This document shows positions 1 to 8,076 of a stretch of 64,000 bases of DNA, in pieces; positions within the stretch are counted from its first letter, which is position 1, and every line of letters starts with the position of its first letter. Position numbers and translations under genes: made by a program. The notes under the pieces were generated by a model. The model ran no database searches and was not told the DNA's origin. It worked only from the letters and a program-made list of their open reading frames with translations. Source of the DNA: Pyxidicoccus parkwaysis (lineage in GTDB: Bacteria > Myxococcota > Myxococcia > Myxococcales > Myxococcaceae); NCBI RefSeq assembly GCF_017301735.1, contig NZ_CP071090.1, positions 11,763,001 to 11,827,000 on the forward strand. Reading direction: 5' to 3'.

Positions 1-1
1 G

Positions 2-484
2 CCCGTGGGGCGCGAGGACCTGCACGCGCCGGTGCTGGACACCTGGCGCGCGTACTACGACGCGCACCTCGTCGACAGGACGCGGGCCTACCCCGGCATC
101 ATCGACATGTTGAAGGCGCTGGCGGGTACGGGGATGCGGATGGCGGTGCTGAGCAACAAGTCGGACGGCTTCGTGAAGCGATTGGTGGAGACGCTGCTGC
201 CGGGCGTGCTCTTCAGTGTTGTGTATGGAGAGCGGCCGGGCGTGCCTCGAAAGCCGGACCCCACGGGGGCGTTGGCGGTGGCGGCGGAGCTGGGCGTGGA
301 GCCCGGTGCGTGTGGCTTCGTGGGCGACACGGCGGTGGACATGGACACGGCGCGCGCGGCGGGCATGTACGGCGTGGGCGTGGCGTGGGGCTTCCGGAGT
401 CATGAGCTCGAGGCCCATGGGGCGCGCGCGGTGGCGGCCTCCGCGGAGGAGTTGCTCGCGGTGCTGCGCAATCCGCGCCACTGA
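2..484 (+). CDS. gph: HAD-family hydrolase, phosphoglycolate phosphatase-like (5' end cut by window)
   Basis: The reading frame is open to the left edge, so the N-terminus, including the nucleophile DxD motif, is missing; the GTG at position 5 is only the first in-frame candidate codon. What remains has the HAD motifs II (VLSNKS), the motif III lysine (RKPDP) and motif IV (FVGDTAVDMDTA), in the order and spacing of subfamily IA phosphatases of the Gph/PGPase type. Known members dephosphorylate 2-phosphoglycolate or similar small phosphoesters in the cytoplasm. The substrate cannot be read from sequence, so gph is tentative. It converges with the AraC gene on the other strand, 13 bases away. 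Confidence 0.85.
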   Translation, partial: PVGREDLHAPVLDTWRAYYDAHLVDRTRAYPGIIDMLKALAGTGMRMAVLSNKSDGFVKRLVETLLPGVLFSVVYGERPGVPRKPDPTGALAVAAELGVEPGACGFVGDTAVDMDTARAAGMYGVGVAWGFRSHELEAHGARAVAASAEELLAVLRNPRH

Positions 485-497
485 AGGCTCGGGCGCT

Positions 498-1280
498 TCA
501 GGTCATCAAGCCCTTCCGTGCGGCGCCGGGCGTCTTTCCGTAGCGGCGCATGAAGGCATTGCCCAAGTGGCCCTGGTTGGCGAAGCCGGCCTCCAGCGCC
601 ACCTCGGCGAGAGGCATGCGCGTGTCCAGTAGTAGGGCGAGCGCGTGCCGCAGTCGGACTTCCTGCTGGTGCTGGTGGATGCCCATGCCCACCACGCGGC
701 GGAACACGCGGCACGCGTGGAAGACGGACACGCCCGCGCTCTGCGCCAGCTCTTCGAGTGACAGGCGCTCGTCGAAGCGCAGCGACACGTCGTGGGCAAT
801 GGCCCCGGCGAGGTTGCGCTCCCGCGCTGTCACGGGCTCGGCACTGCGCTCGGGACGGGACAGCGTGGCGCAGAGGGCCTCCTCTACCTGGAGCCGCTCC
901 ACCGGCTCGTTGCGGGCCACGCGGGAGAGCACAGCCTGGAGGCGCACGTAGGCCTCCGCGCTGACGGAGAAGGTCGCCTGCGCCGGGTCCGCGAAGCGCC
1001 GCACCCAGGGGCCTCGCACGGAGAGGCATGCGTCGCCTCCGCCGTGGGGGTGGCTGATTTGACAGGGCTGGTGCGCGCGCATGAAGAGGCCGGTGCCCGG
1101 GCCCACCACCGTGCGCGTCTTCGCGTCGCGGAACTGGAAGCGGCCGTGCAGCGCGAGCACCAGGCTCTCGCTGGACGAGGACTCGTCCTTGATGCGCGGG
1201 CCGTCGTGGCCGTCACACGTCACCCGGAAGAGCTGGAGGTCCGATTCGCGGAGCAGGGGCGAGGCGTGCAGGCGCGGCAT
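498..1280 (-). CDS. AraC-family transcriptional regulator
   Basis: 260 residues. The N-terminal half (about 1-150) is a cupin-like sensor arm, with HGRFQFRD and the GPGTGLFMRAHQPCQISHP stretch typical of AraC_binding folds. The C-terminal 100 residues hold two helix-turn-helix units (SLEELAQSAGVSVFHACRVF and MPLAEVALEAGFANQGHLGN) and end in the usual YGKTPGAARKG signature. The ATG at 1280 was chosen because the arm domain begins just after it; no strong ribosome site is visible. The frame stays open far upstream on this strand, but that part lies antisense to the next gene and is not coding. It is divergent from the glycolipid-binding gene and probably controls that unit; the ligand is unknown. 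Confidence 0.85.
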   Translation of the reverse strand: MPRLHASPLLRESDLQLFRVTCDGHDGPRIKDESSSSESLVLALHGRFQFRDAKTRTVVGPGTGLFMRAHQPCQISHPHGGGDACLSVRGPWVRRFADPAQATFSVSAEAYVRLQAVLSRVARNEPVERLQVEEALCATLSRPERSAEPVTARERNLAGAIAHDVSLRFDERLSLEELAQSAGVSVFHACRVFRRVVGMGIHQHQQEVRLRHALALLLDTRMPLAEVALEAGFANQGHLGNAFMRRYGKTPGAARKGLMT

Positions 1281-1451
1281 GCCGCAACCATGGCAAGGCC
1301 TCGTGGTCCCCGACAAGCGCCGCGAGCGTGCACTTCGGAACGGGAGAGCAAGAGTGTGTAAGACGCCCGCGCGGCCCGCGCCTACCGTGGTTGCCCATCG
1401 CAGCTCATGCTGAATCGCCGCACCTTCCTCTGTCTCACGGGGAGCCTGCTG

Positions 1452-2066
1452 ATGACTTCGCAGCGCAACGAAACGGCTTCGGGCCCGGCCTCCGCCTCGC
1501 GGTGCCTCCGCGCACTCATCTGGCGCCGGATGGAGCAACCGGGATGCGAGTACTTCGAGCTGCGCGAGTCCTCCAGCGGCTGGATGCTGGCCGGCTCGGT
1601 GGTGCTCGCGGAGGAGGGGCAGCCCTTCGCGGCGGATTACACGCTGCACTGTGACAGGCAATGGCTGACGCGCGAGGCGCGCATCGTGCTGCGGCGCGGG
1701 GGCGTGGAGCAGCAGCTGCACCTCCGGGTCGATGAACAGCAGCGCTGGTGGAAGGGCACGGACGAGGTGCCGCAGTTCCGTGGATGCTCGGACATCGACC
1801 TCGCCTTCTCTCCGTCCACCAACACGCTGCCCATTCGCCGGCTCGCGCTGGAGGTGGGGCAGGGGCGTGACGTGACGGCCGCGTGGGTCCGCATGCCGGA
1901 CCTGTCCCTGGTGACGCTGCCGCAGCGCTACACACGACTGACGGAGTCGCGCTACCGCTACGAGAGCAACGGCGGCCGCTTCGTGGCCGAGGTGGAGACG
2001 GACGAGTTCGGACTCGTCCTCGGCTATCCGCCCGGCTGGGAGCGCGTTGTCGCGACGAAGGGCTGA
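1452..2066 (+). CDS. Putative glycolipid-binding domain protein (PF06475/DUF1089-like)
   Basis: About 204 residues. The body matches the glycolipid-binding family: ALIWRRMEQPGCEYFEL at the start, then GWMLAGSVVLAEEGQPF, the YTLHCDRQWLTREARI strand pattern, and a conserved tryptophan-rich WWKGTDEVPQFRGCSDIDL. In this family the fold is a closed beta structure thought to bind lipid-like ligands; the biological role is unproven. The start is ambiguous. ATG 1452 has a good GGGGAG seven bases upstream, while ATG 1407 would add MLNRRTFLCLTGSLL, which looks like a weak Tat-type leader but has no ribosome site. The next gene starts 36 bases downstream with its own GGAGG, so the two are probably co-transcribed. 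Confidence 0.72.
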   Translation: MTSQRNETASGPASASRCLRALIWRRMEQPGCEYFELRESSSGWMLAGSVVLAEEGQPFAADYTLHCDRQWLTREARIVLRRGGVEQQLHLRVDEQQRWWKGTDEVPQFRGCSDIDLAFSPSTNTLPIRRLALEVGQGRDVTAAWVRMPDLSLVTLPQRYTRLTESRYRYESNGGRFVAEVETDEFGLVLGYPPGWERVVATKG

Positions 2067-2102
2067 GCCCGGCTCCATTTCAACACCCCGGAGGAAGTCA
2101 TC

Positions 2103-2651
2103 ATGTCGACTCAAGAGACCCCGCTCTCCGAGCGGGCACTGGCACTGCTGCGCGCGAAGGGCCCCCTGGCCACGCTCGCGGACAAGCTGAACCTGTTCGG
2201 CCGCTTCGTTGGCGCCTGGGACGCGGAGGTCATCTTCTACGGCGAGGACGGGAAGGAGAACTTCCGTCAGCCCGGGGAGTGGTCCTTCTCCTGGGCCCTC
2301 GACGGCCGCGTCATCCAGGACGTGCTCCTCTACCCCAACGCCGAGGCGAACCTGAGCATGGCCCCGGGCGAGCGGCGCATCGGCACCACGCTGCGCCACT
2401 ACGACGCGAAGGCGGACCGCTGGAAGGTCATCTGGCTCGGCGCCACCACGGGGTTCCTCGCCGTGCTGACCGGCCGGCCCGTGGGCGGCGAAATCCACAT
2501 CGAGGGACCGGACGCGGACGGCAACCTCCTGCGCTGGATGTTCACCGCCATCGCCGAGGACTCCTTCCTCTGGCGCGGCTTCCTCTCCAAGGACGGCGGC
2601 TCCACCTGGCGATTGACGCAGGAGATGCCCTGCCGCCGCCGGAAGGCCTGA
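2103..2651 (+). CDS. DUF1579-like lipocalin-fold hypothetical protein
   Basis: 182 residues, starting at an ATG with GGAGG eight bases upstream. There is no signal peptide. After a short helical N-terminus (ALALLRAKGPLATLADKL) the protein is a run of beta strands with the pattern GRFVGAWDAEV, GEWSFSWALDGRVIQDVLL, IGTTLRHYDAKADRWKVIW and WRGFLSKDGGSTW. This resembles the DUF1579 and lipocalin-like small-barrel proteins. No catalytic residues are recognisable, and a small hydrophobic ligand is a guess from the fold. It follows the glycolipid-binding gene by 36 bases and probably shares its promoter and the divergent AraC regulator. Confidence 0.7.
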   Translation: MSTQETPLSERALALLRAKGPLATLADKLNLFGRFVGAWDAEVIFYGEDGKENFRQPGEWSFSWALDGRVIQDVLLYPNAEANLSMAPGERRIGTTLRHYDAKADRWKVIWLGATTGFLAVLTGRPVGGEIHIEGPDADGNLLRWMFTAIAEDSFLWRGFLSKDGGSTWRLTQEMPCRRRKA

Positions 2652-2812
2652 GCACGTCCGGGTTGCGGCGTGAGTCCGCGGTTTCTATAAAGCGCTCCGT
2701 TCAGCCACCCAACGCCTCGATGGCGGCACGTCCCCGTGCCGTAGGGCGTTCGGCGTGGCACGTCCTGGCGACAGCTCCCACGTCCGTGCCTCGTCGCCGG
2801 GAGCTGGAGCAC

Positions 2813-3781
2813 ATGAACATCAGGGACTTCTGCCGGACGCACTTCAAGCACTTCAACGCGGCCGCGCTCGTCGACGCGGCGGAGGGCTACGTCCGGCACG
2901 TGGAGAACGGGGGCACGATGCTCGTCACGCTCGCGGGCGCGATGAGCACGGCGGAGCTGGGCATCTCCCTGGCGGAGCTGATTCGGCGCGGGAAGGTCCA
3001 CGCCATCTGCTGCACCGGCGCCAACCTGGAGGAGGACCTCTTCAACCTCGTCGCCCACGAGTTCTACGAGCGCGTGCCCCACTACCGGGACCTCACGCCG
3101 AGGGACGAGCAGGCCCTGCTCGAGCGGCACATGAACCGGGTGACGGACACCTGCATCCCGGAGATGGAGGCCATGCGCCGCATCGAGTCCGCCGTCCTGG
3201 AGGAATGGGTGGAGGCGGACCGGGACGGACGCCGGCACTTCCCTCACGAGTTCCTCTACCGCGTGCTGCGCGGAGGCCGGCTCGCCGGGAGCTACCAGAT
3301 TGACCCCCGGAACAGCTGGCTGCTCGCGGCCTGCGAGAAGAACCTCCCCATCTGGGTGCCGGGGTGGGAGGACTCGACGCTCGGCAACATGTACGCGGGG
3401 CACTGCATCGCGGGAGACGTGAAGAACGTCCACACCGTGCGCACGGGCATCGAGTACATGACCACGCTCGCGGAGTGGTACACGGAGACCGCGCCCCGCA
3501 GCCCCATCGGCTTCTTCCAGATTGGCGGCGGCATCGCGGGCGACTTCCCCATCTGCGTCGTTCCCATGCTGCACCAGGACCTGCGGCGCACCGGCGTCCC
3601 GCTCTGGGCGTACTTCTGTCAAATCAGCGACTCGACGACGAGCTACGGCTCGTACTCGGGCGCGGTGCCCAACGAGAAAATCACCTGGGGCAAGCTCGGC
3701 ATCGACACGCCGAAGTTCATCGTGGAGAGCGATGCGTCCATCGTCGCACCGCTCATCTTCTCCTACGTCCTCGATGCGTGA
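2813..3781 (+). CDS. Deoxyhypusine synthase-family protein
   Basis: 322 residues, start ATG preceded by GGGAG. The whole length follows the DHS fold: VTLAGAMSTAELG and AICCTGANLEEDLFN (nucleotide-binding part), WVPGWEDSTLGN, FQIGGGIAGDFPICVVPM, SDSTTSYGSYSGAVP, and then EKITWGK. This last motif carries the lysine (near residue 293) aligned with the catalytic Lys329 of human DHS, which forms the enzyme-imine intermediate. VESDASIVAPLIF closes the NAD site. In eukaryotes and archaea DHS modifies eIF5A. Bacteria have no eIF5A, and bacterial homologues are linked to polyamine metabolism such as homospermidine-type synthesis. The exact amine substrate here is unknown. No polyamine genes are adjacent. 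Confidence 0.85.
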   Translation: MNIRDFCRTHFKHFNAAALVDAAEGYVRHVENGGTMLVTLAGAMSTAELGISLAELIRRGKVHAICCTGANLEEDLFNLVAHEFYERVPHYRDLTPRDEQALLERHMNRVTDTCIPEMEAMRRIESAVLEEWVEADRDGRRHFPHEFLYRVLRGGRLAGSYQIDPRNSWLLAACEKNLPIWVPGWEDSTLGNMYAGHCIAGDVKNVHTVRTGIEYMTTLAEWYTETAPRSPIGFFQIGGGIAGDFPICVVPMLHQDLRRTGVPLWAYFCQISDSTTSYGSYSGAVPNEKITWGKLGIDTPKFIVESDASIVAPLIFSYVLDA

Positions 3782-3814
3782 CGCGGCGCGCATGAGCGGC
3801 CGCGACGACTGACA

Positions 3815-5209
3815 TCACGCGGACTGCACGAGCACGGCGGCGGGCAGCTCGATGAGGAACTCCGTGCCCTGGCCCACCTCGCTGCGCACGGAGAGGACGC
3901 CGCCGTGCTTGTGCACCAGCGCGGAGACGATGGCGAGCCCCAGTCCCGAGCCCTGCGTCTTCGTGGTGAAGAGCGGCTCGAAGATTCGCGGCAGCATCTC
4001 GGCGGGAATGCCCGGCCCGTCGTCCACCACGCGGATGCGCCAGGGGGCCTCGGCGCCCCCCTCGGCGTGGATGCGTACGGTGCCGCCGTTGCCGGGGACC
4101 ACCGCCTCCATGCCGTTCTGCACCAGGTTCACCAGCACCATGCGCAACATCTCGCGGTCCAGCGTGGGCACGGGCAGTGACTCGGGCACCGCGTTGACGA
4201 GCCGCACCCCCGCGCGACGGGGCACCACGCCGAGCACCTCGTCCACCAGCGGGTGCAGCGCGCAGGGCGCGAGCTGGAGCGGCCGCTCGCGCGCGAAGTC
4301 CAGCACGTCGGAGATGATGCGCGCGCACACCGCCAGCTCGCGCTCGGTGACGTCGAGGTAGTGGAGGATGCGCGAGTCCGACAGCGAGTCCTGGAGCTTC
4401 GCCACCCGCAGCAGCACGCAGGACAGCGCCGTGCGCGCGGCGGCCAGCGGGTTGCGCAATTCATGGCTGATGCTGGCGGCCATCTGCCCCACGGTGGCCA
4501 GTTTCTCGCTTCGCGCGTGCTGCTGCTGGAGCTCGCGCAGTTCCTGCTCGACGCGCAGCAGGGCCCGCTGTTGCACCTGGAGCTTCTGCTCGTGCGCGAC
4601 TTCTGACTCGGCCTGGCGCTCGGCGGTCTCCCAGGCCTCGCGCTGGAAGAGATGGCACGCCGCGAGGAACACGGCGTTCATGACGAGCAACCAGACGGCC
4701 TGCTCCAGGACGCGCCACCACTCCGGGTCCATCGCGCCGTGGACGGGTGGGGGCCAACCGAAGCTCCGCGCGACAGGGTCCAGGAGGGTGGTGACGCTCG
4801 CGGAGAGCAGCACCCACGCGTCGCGGTAGAAGGCGAGCAGCGCCAGCGACGCGAAGACATGGAAGTGCGTGTCGAGACGTCCACCCGTGAGGTGGATGAG
4901 CAGCGCGGACCAGAGCATCTGCGCCACTGCCATGCCCTGCCTCGAGAGCACCGAGCCCGGACGCCAGCGCGCCAGGGCCACCACCAGCAGGCTCAGCGCC
5001 GTGCCCGCGATGAGCGCCACCTGCACATCAGGCCTCTGCGGCTGCTCCCACGCGTGCGGAGCGAACACGAACGTCGCACCCACGCCGCACATCCACTGGA
5101 CTCCCATCAGCCACGCGAAGAGCGCGTCCACCCGCCGCCTGCTGCTCTGGAGCTGGGCCGCGTGAAGCCGGGCCGTGCGCTCCTGAAGGGCCAGTGCGCT
5201 CATGTGCAT
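3815..5209 (-). CDS. Membrane-bound sensor histidine kinase (orphan)
   Basis: 464 residues. The start ATG at 5209 has GAGGAG five bases upstream. The N-terminal half is membrane-embedded, with about six hydrophobic segments between residues 30 and 195 (for example LIAGTALSLLVVALA and VWLLVMNAVFLAACHLF), and no periplasmic domain of size. A coiled coil (195-235) leads to HisKA with the H-box SISHELRNPLAAARTAL (His near 249), then HATPase_c with the N-box VNLVQNGMEAV, the G1 box DDGPGIP and the G2 box GSGLGLAI. It is therefore a complete kinase without a receiver domain. No response regulator lies next to it, as is common in myxobacteria. Two similar 22-bp dyads lie upstream. Confidence 0.9.
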   Translation of the reverse strand: MHMSALALQERTARLHAAQLQSSRRRVDALFAWLMGVQWMCGVGATFVFAPHAWEQPQRPDVQVALIAGTALSLLVVALARWRPGSVLSRQGMAVAQMLWSALLIHLTGGRLDTHFHVFASLALLAFYRDAWVLLSASVTTLLDPVARSFGWPPPVHGAMDPEWWRVLEQAVWLLVMNAVFLAACHLFQREAWETAERQAESEVAHEQKLQVQQRALLRVEQELRELQQQHARSEKLATVGQMAASISHELRNPLAAARTALSCVLLRVAKLQDSLSDSRILHYLDVTERELAVCARIISDVLDFARERPLQLAPCALHPLVDEVLGVVPRRAGVRLVNAVPESLPVPTLDREMLRMVLVNLVQNGMEAVVPGNGGTVRIHAEGGAEAPWRIRVVDDGPGIPAEMLPRIFEPLFTTKTQGSGLGLAIVSALVHKHGGVLSVRSEVGQGTEFLIELPAAVLVQSA

Positions 5210-5235
5210 GAGGACTCCTCACGGGCGTTGCCGGA

Positions 5236-5363
5236 CACGGCGGTGGAAATTGCCGTGGACGTCGAAGGGCCTGCTTGAACGGCTCGGCCCAGATGCACCG
5301 CGTCGTCACGACGGGAGCACCTGGGCCGCTGAAGGCGACTGCACGGCGGTGGAGCTCGCCGTG
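5236..5363. promoter_or_regulatory. Divergent promoter region with two copies of a 22-bp dyad
   Basis: The 367-base gap between the histidine kinase (starts 5209, minus) and the TPR gene (starts 5577, plus) holds no gene that I can support. At 5236-5257 and again at 5342-5363 stands a 22-bp element, CACGGCGGTGGA followed by four variable bases and GCCGTG. The two copies match at about 18 positions. Each is an imperfect inverted repeat (CACGGC ... GCCGTG). The first copy is 27 bases upstream of the kinase start. They could be operator sites; no clear -35/-10 pair is visible. Confidence 0.35.
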
Positions 5364-5576
5364 TCTGGAAGGGAAGGCTCGTGCGCGTCGGTGTGGGGCT
5401 CCTCGCAAGACGTCGTCGAGAAGTGGTGAGCGCGGCGGGCCCGGGTGGATCTCCTCCGGTGTCTCTGGACCGAGGGTGCCTCGCCTGTGTTGGAAAGGAG
5501 GCTATCGGGTGTCTGCGGGCGACACTGCACACTCCGTGAAATCCGACCGGGTGCGGGCTTCGTAAAGCTGTCACCG

Positions 5577-6797
5577 ATGCGCGTCCCCAAGCCCCGCTCC
5601 CGCTTCGCCTCCCGCCTCGCCCTAGGGGTGGCCGCCGTGCTGGCCCTGCGGTGCGGAAGCAATCCTCCTGCTTCAGAGCGTGTGCCGTTCACTCCCACCT
5701 CGGATGAAGTGGTGCTGGAGCAGGTGCCCGCCACGGCGGGAGATGCGCGCGCTCGCGAGCGCGCGTCGCTGCGGCGCGCCCTGTCCGCGAAGCCCGAGCA
5801 GTTGGACCTCGCGCTGCGGTTGGCGCGGCTGGACATCGAGGAGAGCCGGATGCGGGGAGACCCGCGCTACCTCGGCCGGGCCCAGGCGGCGCTCGCGCCG
5901 TGGTGGGACGCGTCCAGCCCGCCGCCCGGTGTGCGGCTCCTGCGCGCCACCATCCTCCAGAGCCGGCACGGGTTCCCCGCCGCGCTCGCGGACCTCGACG
6001 TGGCCGTGCGCGAGGACCCTCGCAACGCGCAGGCCTGGCTGACGCGCGCGGTGGTGTTGGGCGTGCGCGGCCAGCACGCGGAAGCCACGGCGAGCTGCGC
6101 GCCGCTGTCCGCGCTCGCCGGGCCGCTGACGGCCGCCGTGTGCGAGGCCCAGGTGAAGAGCCTCGCCGGTCGCTCGCGCGAGGCCTTCGCGTTGCTCACG
6201 GACGCGCTGGCGCGGGGGGCGCCGGGCCCGGAGGCGGAGGCGTGGGCGCTCTCCACGTTGGCCGAGGCCGCCGCCCGAGCGGGAGACACGGCGCGCGCGG
6301 AGAAGCTCTTCGTGCGCACGCTCGCGATGGACCCGGGTGATGCGTATACGCGCGCGGCCTTCGCGGACCTGCTGCTGGACTCGAACCGCCCGCGCGAGGC
6401 CGCCGCCCTGGTGCGCGGGCACAGCGAGGACGACAACCAGTTGCTGCGCCTCGTGCTCGCGGAGACGGCGCTCGGCTCGAACGAGGCCGCGACGCTCACC
6501 GCCGAGCTGGCCGAGCGCTACGCGGCGAGCCACCTGCGCGGCGATGGCCTGCACGCTCGCGAGGAGGCCCGCTTCGCGCTCCACGTGGAGAAGGCGCCGG
6601 GCAAGGCCCTCACGCTCGCGCGGGCCTCGTGGGACGTGCAGCGCGAGCCCTGGGACGCGCGGCTCTTGATGGAGACCGCGCTCGCCGCGGGGAAGCCGGA
6701 GGCCGCGGCGCCCGTGCTGGAGCACCTGCGTGCCTCCGGCTGTGAGGACCCCGGACTCGTGGCGCTCATGGAGCGCCTGCGGAGGAGCCTGCCGTGA
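5577..6797 (+). CDS. Exported TPR-repeat protein
   Basis: 406 residues. The N-terminus is basic then hydrophobic (SRFASRLALGVAAVLALRCG), a signal peptide with a poor lipobox because arginine precedes the cysteine; lipidation is uncertain. The rest is alpha-helical tetratricopeptide-like repeats, for example LDLALRLARLDIEESRMRGD, ALADLDVAVREDPRNAQAWL and RAEKLFVRTLAMDPGDAYTR, rich in alanine and arginine. Such proteins act as scaffolds. The stop codon overlaps the GTG start of the HupE-like gene by four bases, so the two are translationally coupled, and the same order continues into the DUF4331 gene. The start ATG was chosen because the signal peptide begins there. Confidence 0.8.
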   Translation: MRVPKPRSRFASRLALGVAAVLALRCGSNPPASERVPFTPTSDEVVLEQVPATAGDARARERASLRRALSAKPEQLDLALRLARLDIEESRMRGDPRYLGRAQAALAPWWDASSPPPGVRLLRATILQSRHGFPAALADLDVAVREDPRNAQAWLTRAVVLGVRGQHAEATASCAPLSALAGPLTAAVCEAQVKSLAGRSREAFALLTDALARGAPGPEAEAWALSTLAEAAARAGDTARAEKLFVRTLAMDPGDAYTRAAFADLLLDSNRPREAAALVRGHSEDDNQLLRLVLAETALGSNEAATLTAELAERYAASHLRGDGLHAREEARFALHVEKAPGKALTLARASWDVQREPWDARLLMETALAAGKPEAAAPVLEHLRASGCEDPGLVALMERLRRSLP

Positions 6798-7921
6798 GCC
6801 GCCTTGCCTCGCTGTTCCTGCTGCTCGCCCCGCTCGCCGCGCTGGCCCACAAGCCGAGCGACAGCTACCTGCACCTGACTCGCGAGGGCGGCGGCCTCAC
6901 CGGTCGCTGGGACGTGGCGCTGAAGGATTTGGACGAAGTCCTCTCCCTCGACGCGCAGGGCGACGGCACGATTACGTGGGGCGAGCTGCGTGCACGCCAG
7001 GCGGACGTCACCAGCTATGTGCTCGGGCGCCTGGCGCTGAGCGCGGAGGGCGCCTCGTGCAGGCTGGAGGCGGGCGGTGCTCCTCGCGTGGTGCGTCACT
7101 CGGACGGCACCTATGCCGTGGTGGACTTCGTGGCGCACTGTCCCTCGGCACCCACATTGCTGGACATCAACTACTCGCTGCTGTTCGACCGGGACCCGCA
7201 GCACCGCGGAATCCTCCGCGTCGCCAGCGGCGGCGCCAGCGAGACGCTGGTCCTCTCCGCGTCACACCACGAGGCCCACGTGTCGTTGGAGGGCCTGTCT
7301 CCCTGGCGCCGCTTCGGGGAGGTGGTGGTGGAGGGCGTGAAGCACATCTTCGCGGGGCTGGACCACCTGCTCTTCCTCTTCGCGCTGCTGCTGCCGTCGG
7401 TGCTGCGCCGCGAGGCGGACGGCCGCTGGGTACCGGTGCTGCGCTTCGGCCCGGCGGTGCGGGATGTGGTCAAGGTGGTGTCCGCCTTCACCGTGGCCCA
7501 CTCGCTCACGCTGAGCGCAGCGGTGCTGGGCTTCGTGTCGCTGCCCTCGCGCTTCGTCGAGTCCGCCATCGCCGCGAGCGTCATCGCCGCCGCGCTCAAC
7601 AACGTCTTCCCCGTGGTGCGCGGCACGCGCTGGGTGGCGGCGCTCGCGCTGGGCCTGCTGCACGGCTTCGGCTTCGCGTCCACGCTGGTGGATTTGGAGC
7701 TGCCCACCGGCAGCCTCGCCGTCACGTTGGTGGGCTTCAACGTGGGCGTGGAGTTGGGCCAGCTCGCATGCGTGGCCGCCTTCCTCCCGCTGGCCTTCGC
7801 GCTGCGCGGCTCGCTGCTCTACCGGCGGGCGCTGCTCGTCGGAGGCTCGGCCGCGATTGCCCTCGTCGCATGTGTCTGGTTCGCCGAGCGCGCCTTCGGC
7901 GTTGGCATGTCCATCACCTGA
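6794..7921 (+). CDS. HupE/UreJ_2-family membrane protein with EF-hand-like loop
   Basis: 375 residues; GTG start overlapping the preceding stop. A signal peptide (LASLFLLLAPLAALAH) is followed by a periplasmic domain of about 165 residues, then five to six membrane spans. The span signatures GVKHIFAGLDHLLFLFALLL, FTVAHSLTLSAA, LGLLHGFGFA and FNVGVELGQ are those of the HupE/UreJ_2 family, whose His and Asp residues in the membrane suggest a metal or small-molecule role; no transport assay supports one for this branch. In the periplasmic part DAQGDGTITWGE fits a 12-residue EF-hand calcium loop except at position 3. The gene lies in a cluster with the TPR protein and, 155 bases on, the DUF4331 protein. 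Confidence 0.85.
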   Translation: MSRLASLFLLLAPLAALAHKPSDSYLHLTREGGGLTGRWDVALKDLDEVLSLDAQGDGTITWGELRARQADVTSYVLGRLALSAEGASCRLEAGGAPRVVRHSDGTYAVVDFVAHCPSAPTLLDINYSLLFDRDPQHRGILRVASGGASETLVLSASHHEAHVSLEGLSPWRRFGEVVVEGVKHIFAGLDHLLFLFALLLPSVLRREADGRWVPVLRFGPAVRDVVKVVSAFTVAHSLTLSAAVLGFVSLPSRFVESAIAASVIAAALNNVFPVVRGTRWVAALALGLLHGFGFASTLVDLELPTGSLAVTLVGFNVGVELGQLACVAAFLPLAFALRGSLLYRRALLVGGSAAIALVACVWFAERAFGVGMSIT

Positions 7922-8076
7922 CGCAACCCGCGCGCTCGGGTGCGCTGGCGCGAAGGCGCGTCTTCACGCATCCACGAATGCCCTCAGTCCGTAGTGAGCC
8001 ATGACCCGGGTAGGCGGGCAGTGAGGCGCGTGTGCCCGGGTGAATCCGAAGTCCACACCCCCAACAGGAGAAGCAC

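Noticed and set aside
498..2498. Long open frame on the minus strand spanning the AraC gene and two plus-strand genes
   Set aside because: Only the last 260 residues are AraC-like; the upstream part is Arg/Ala-rich shadow of plus-strand genes with good starts and families.
2756..2771. Possible sigma-54 promoter (TGGCAC then GGCG)
   Set aside because: The -12 half does not match TTGC.
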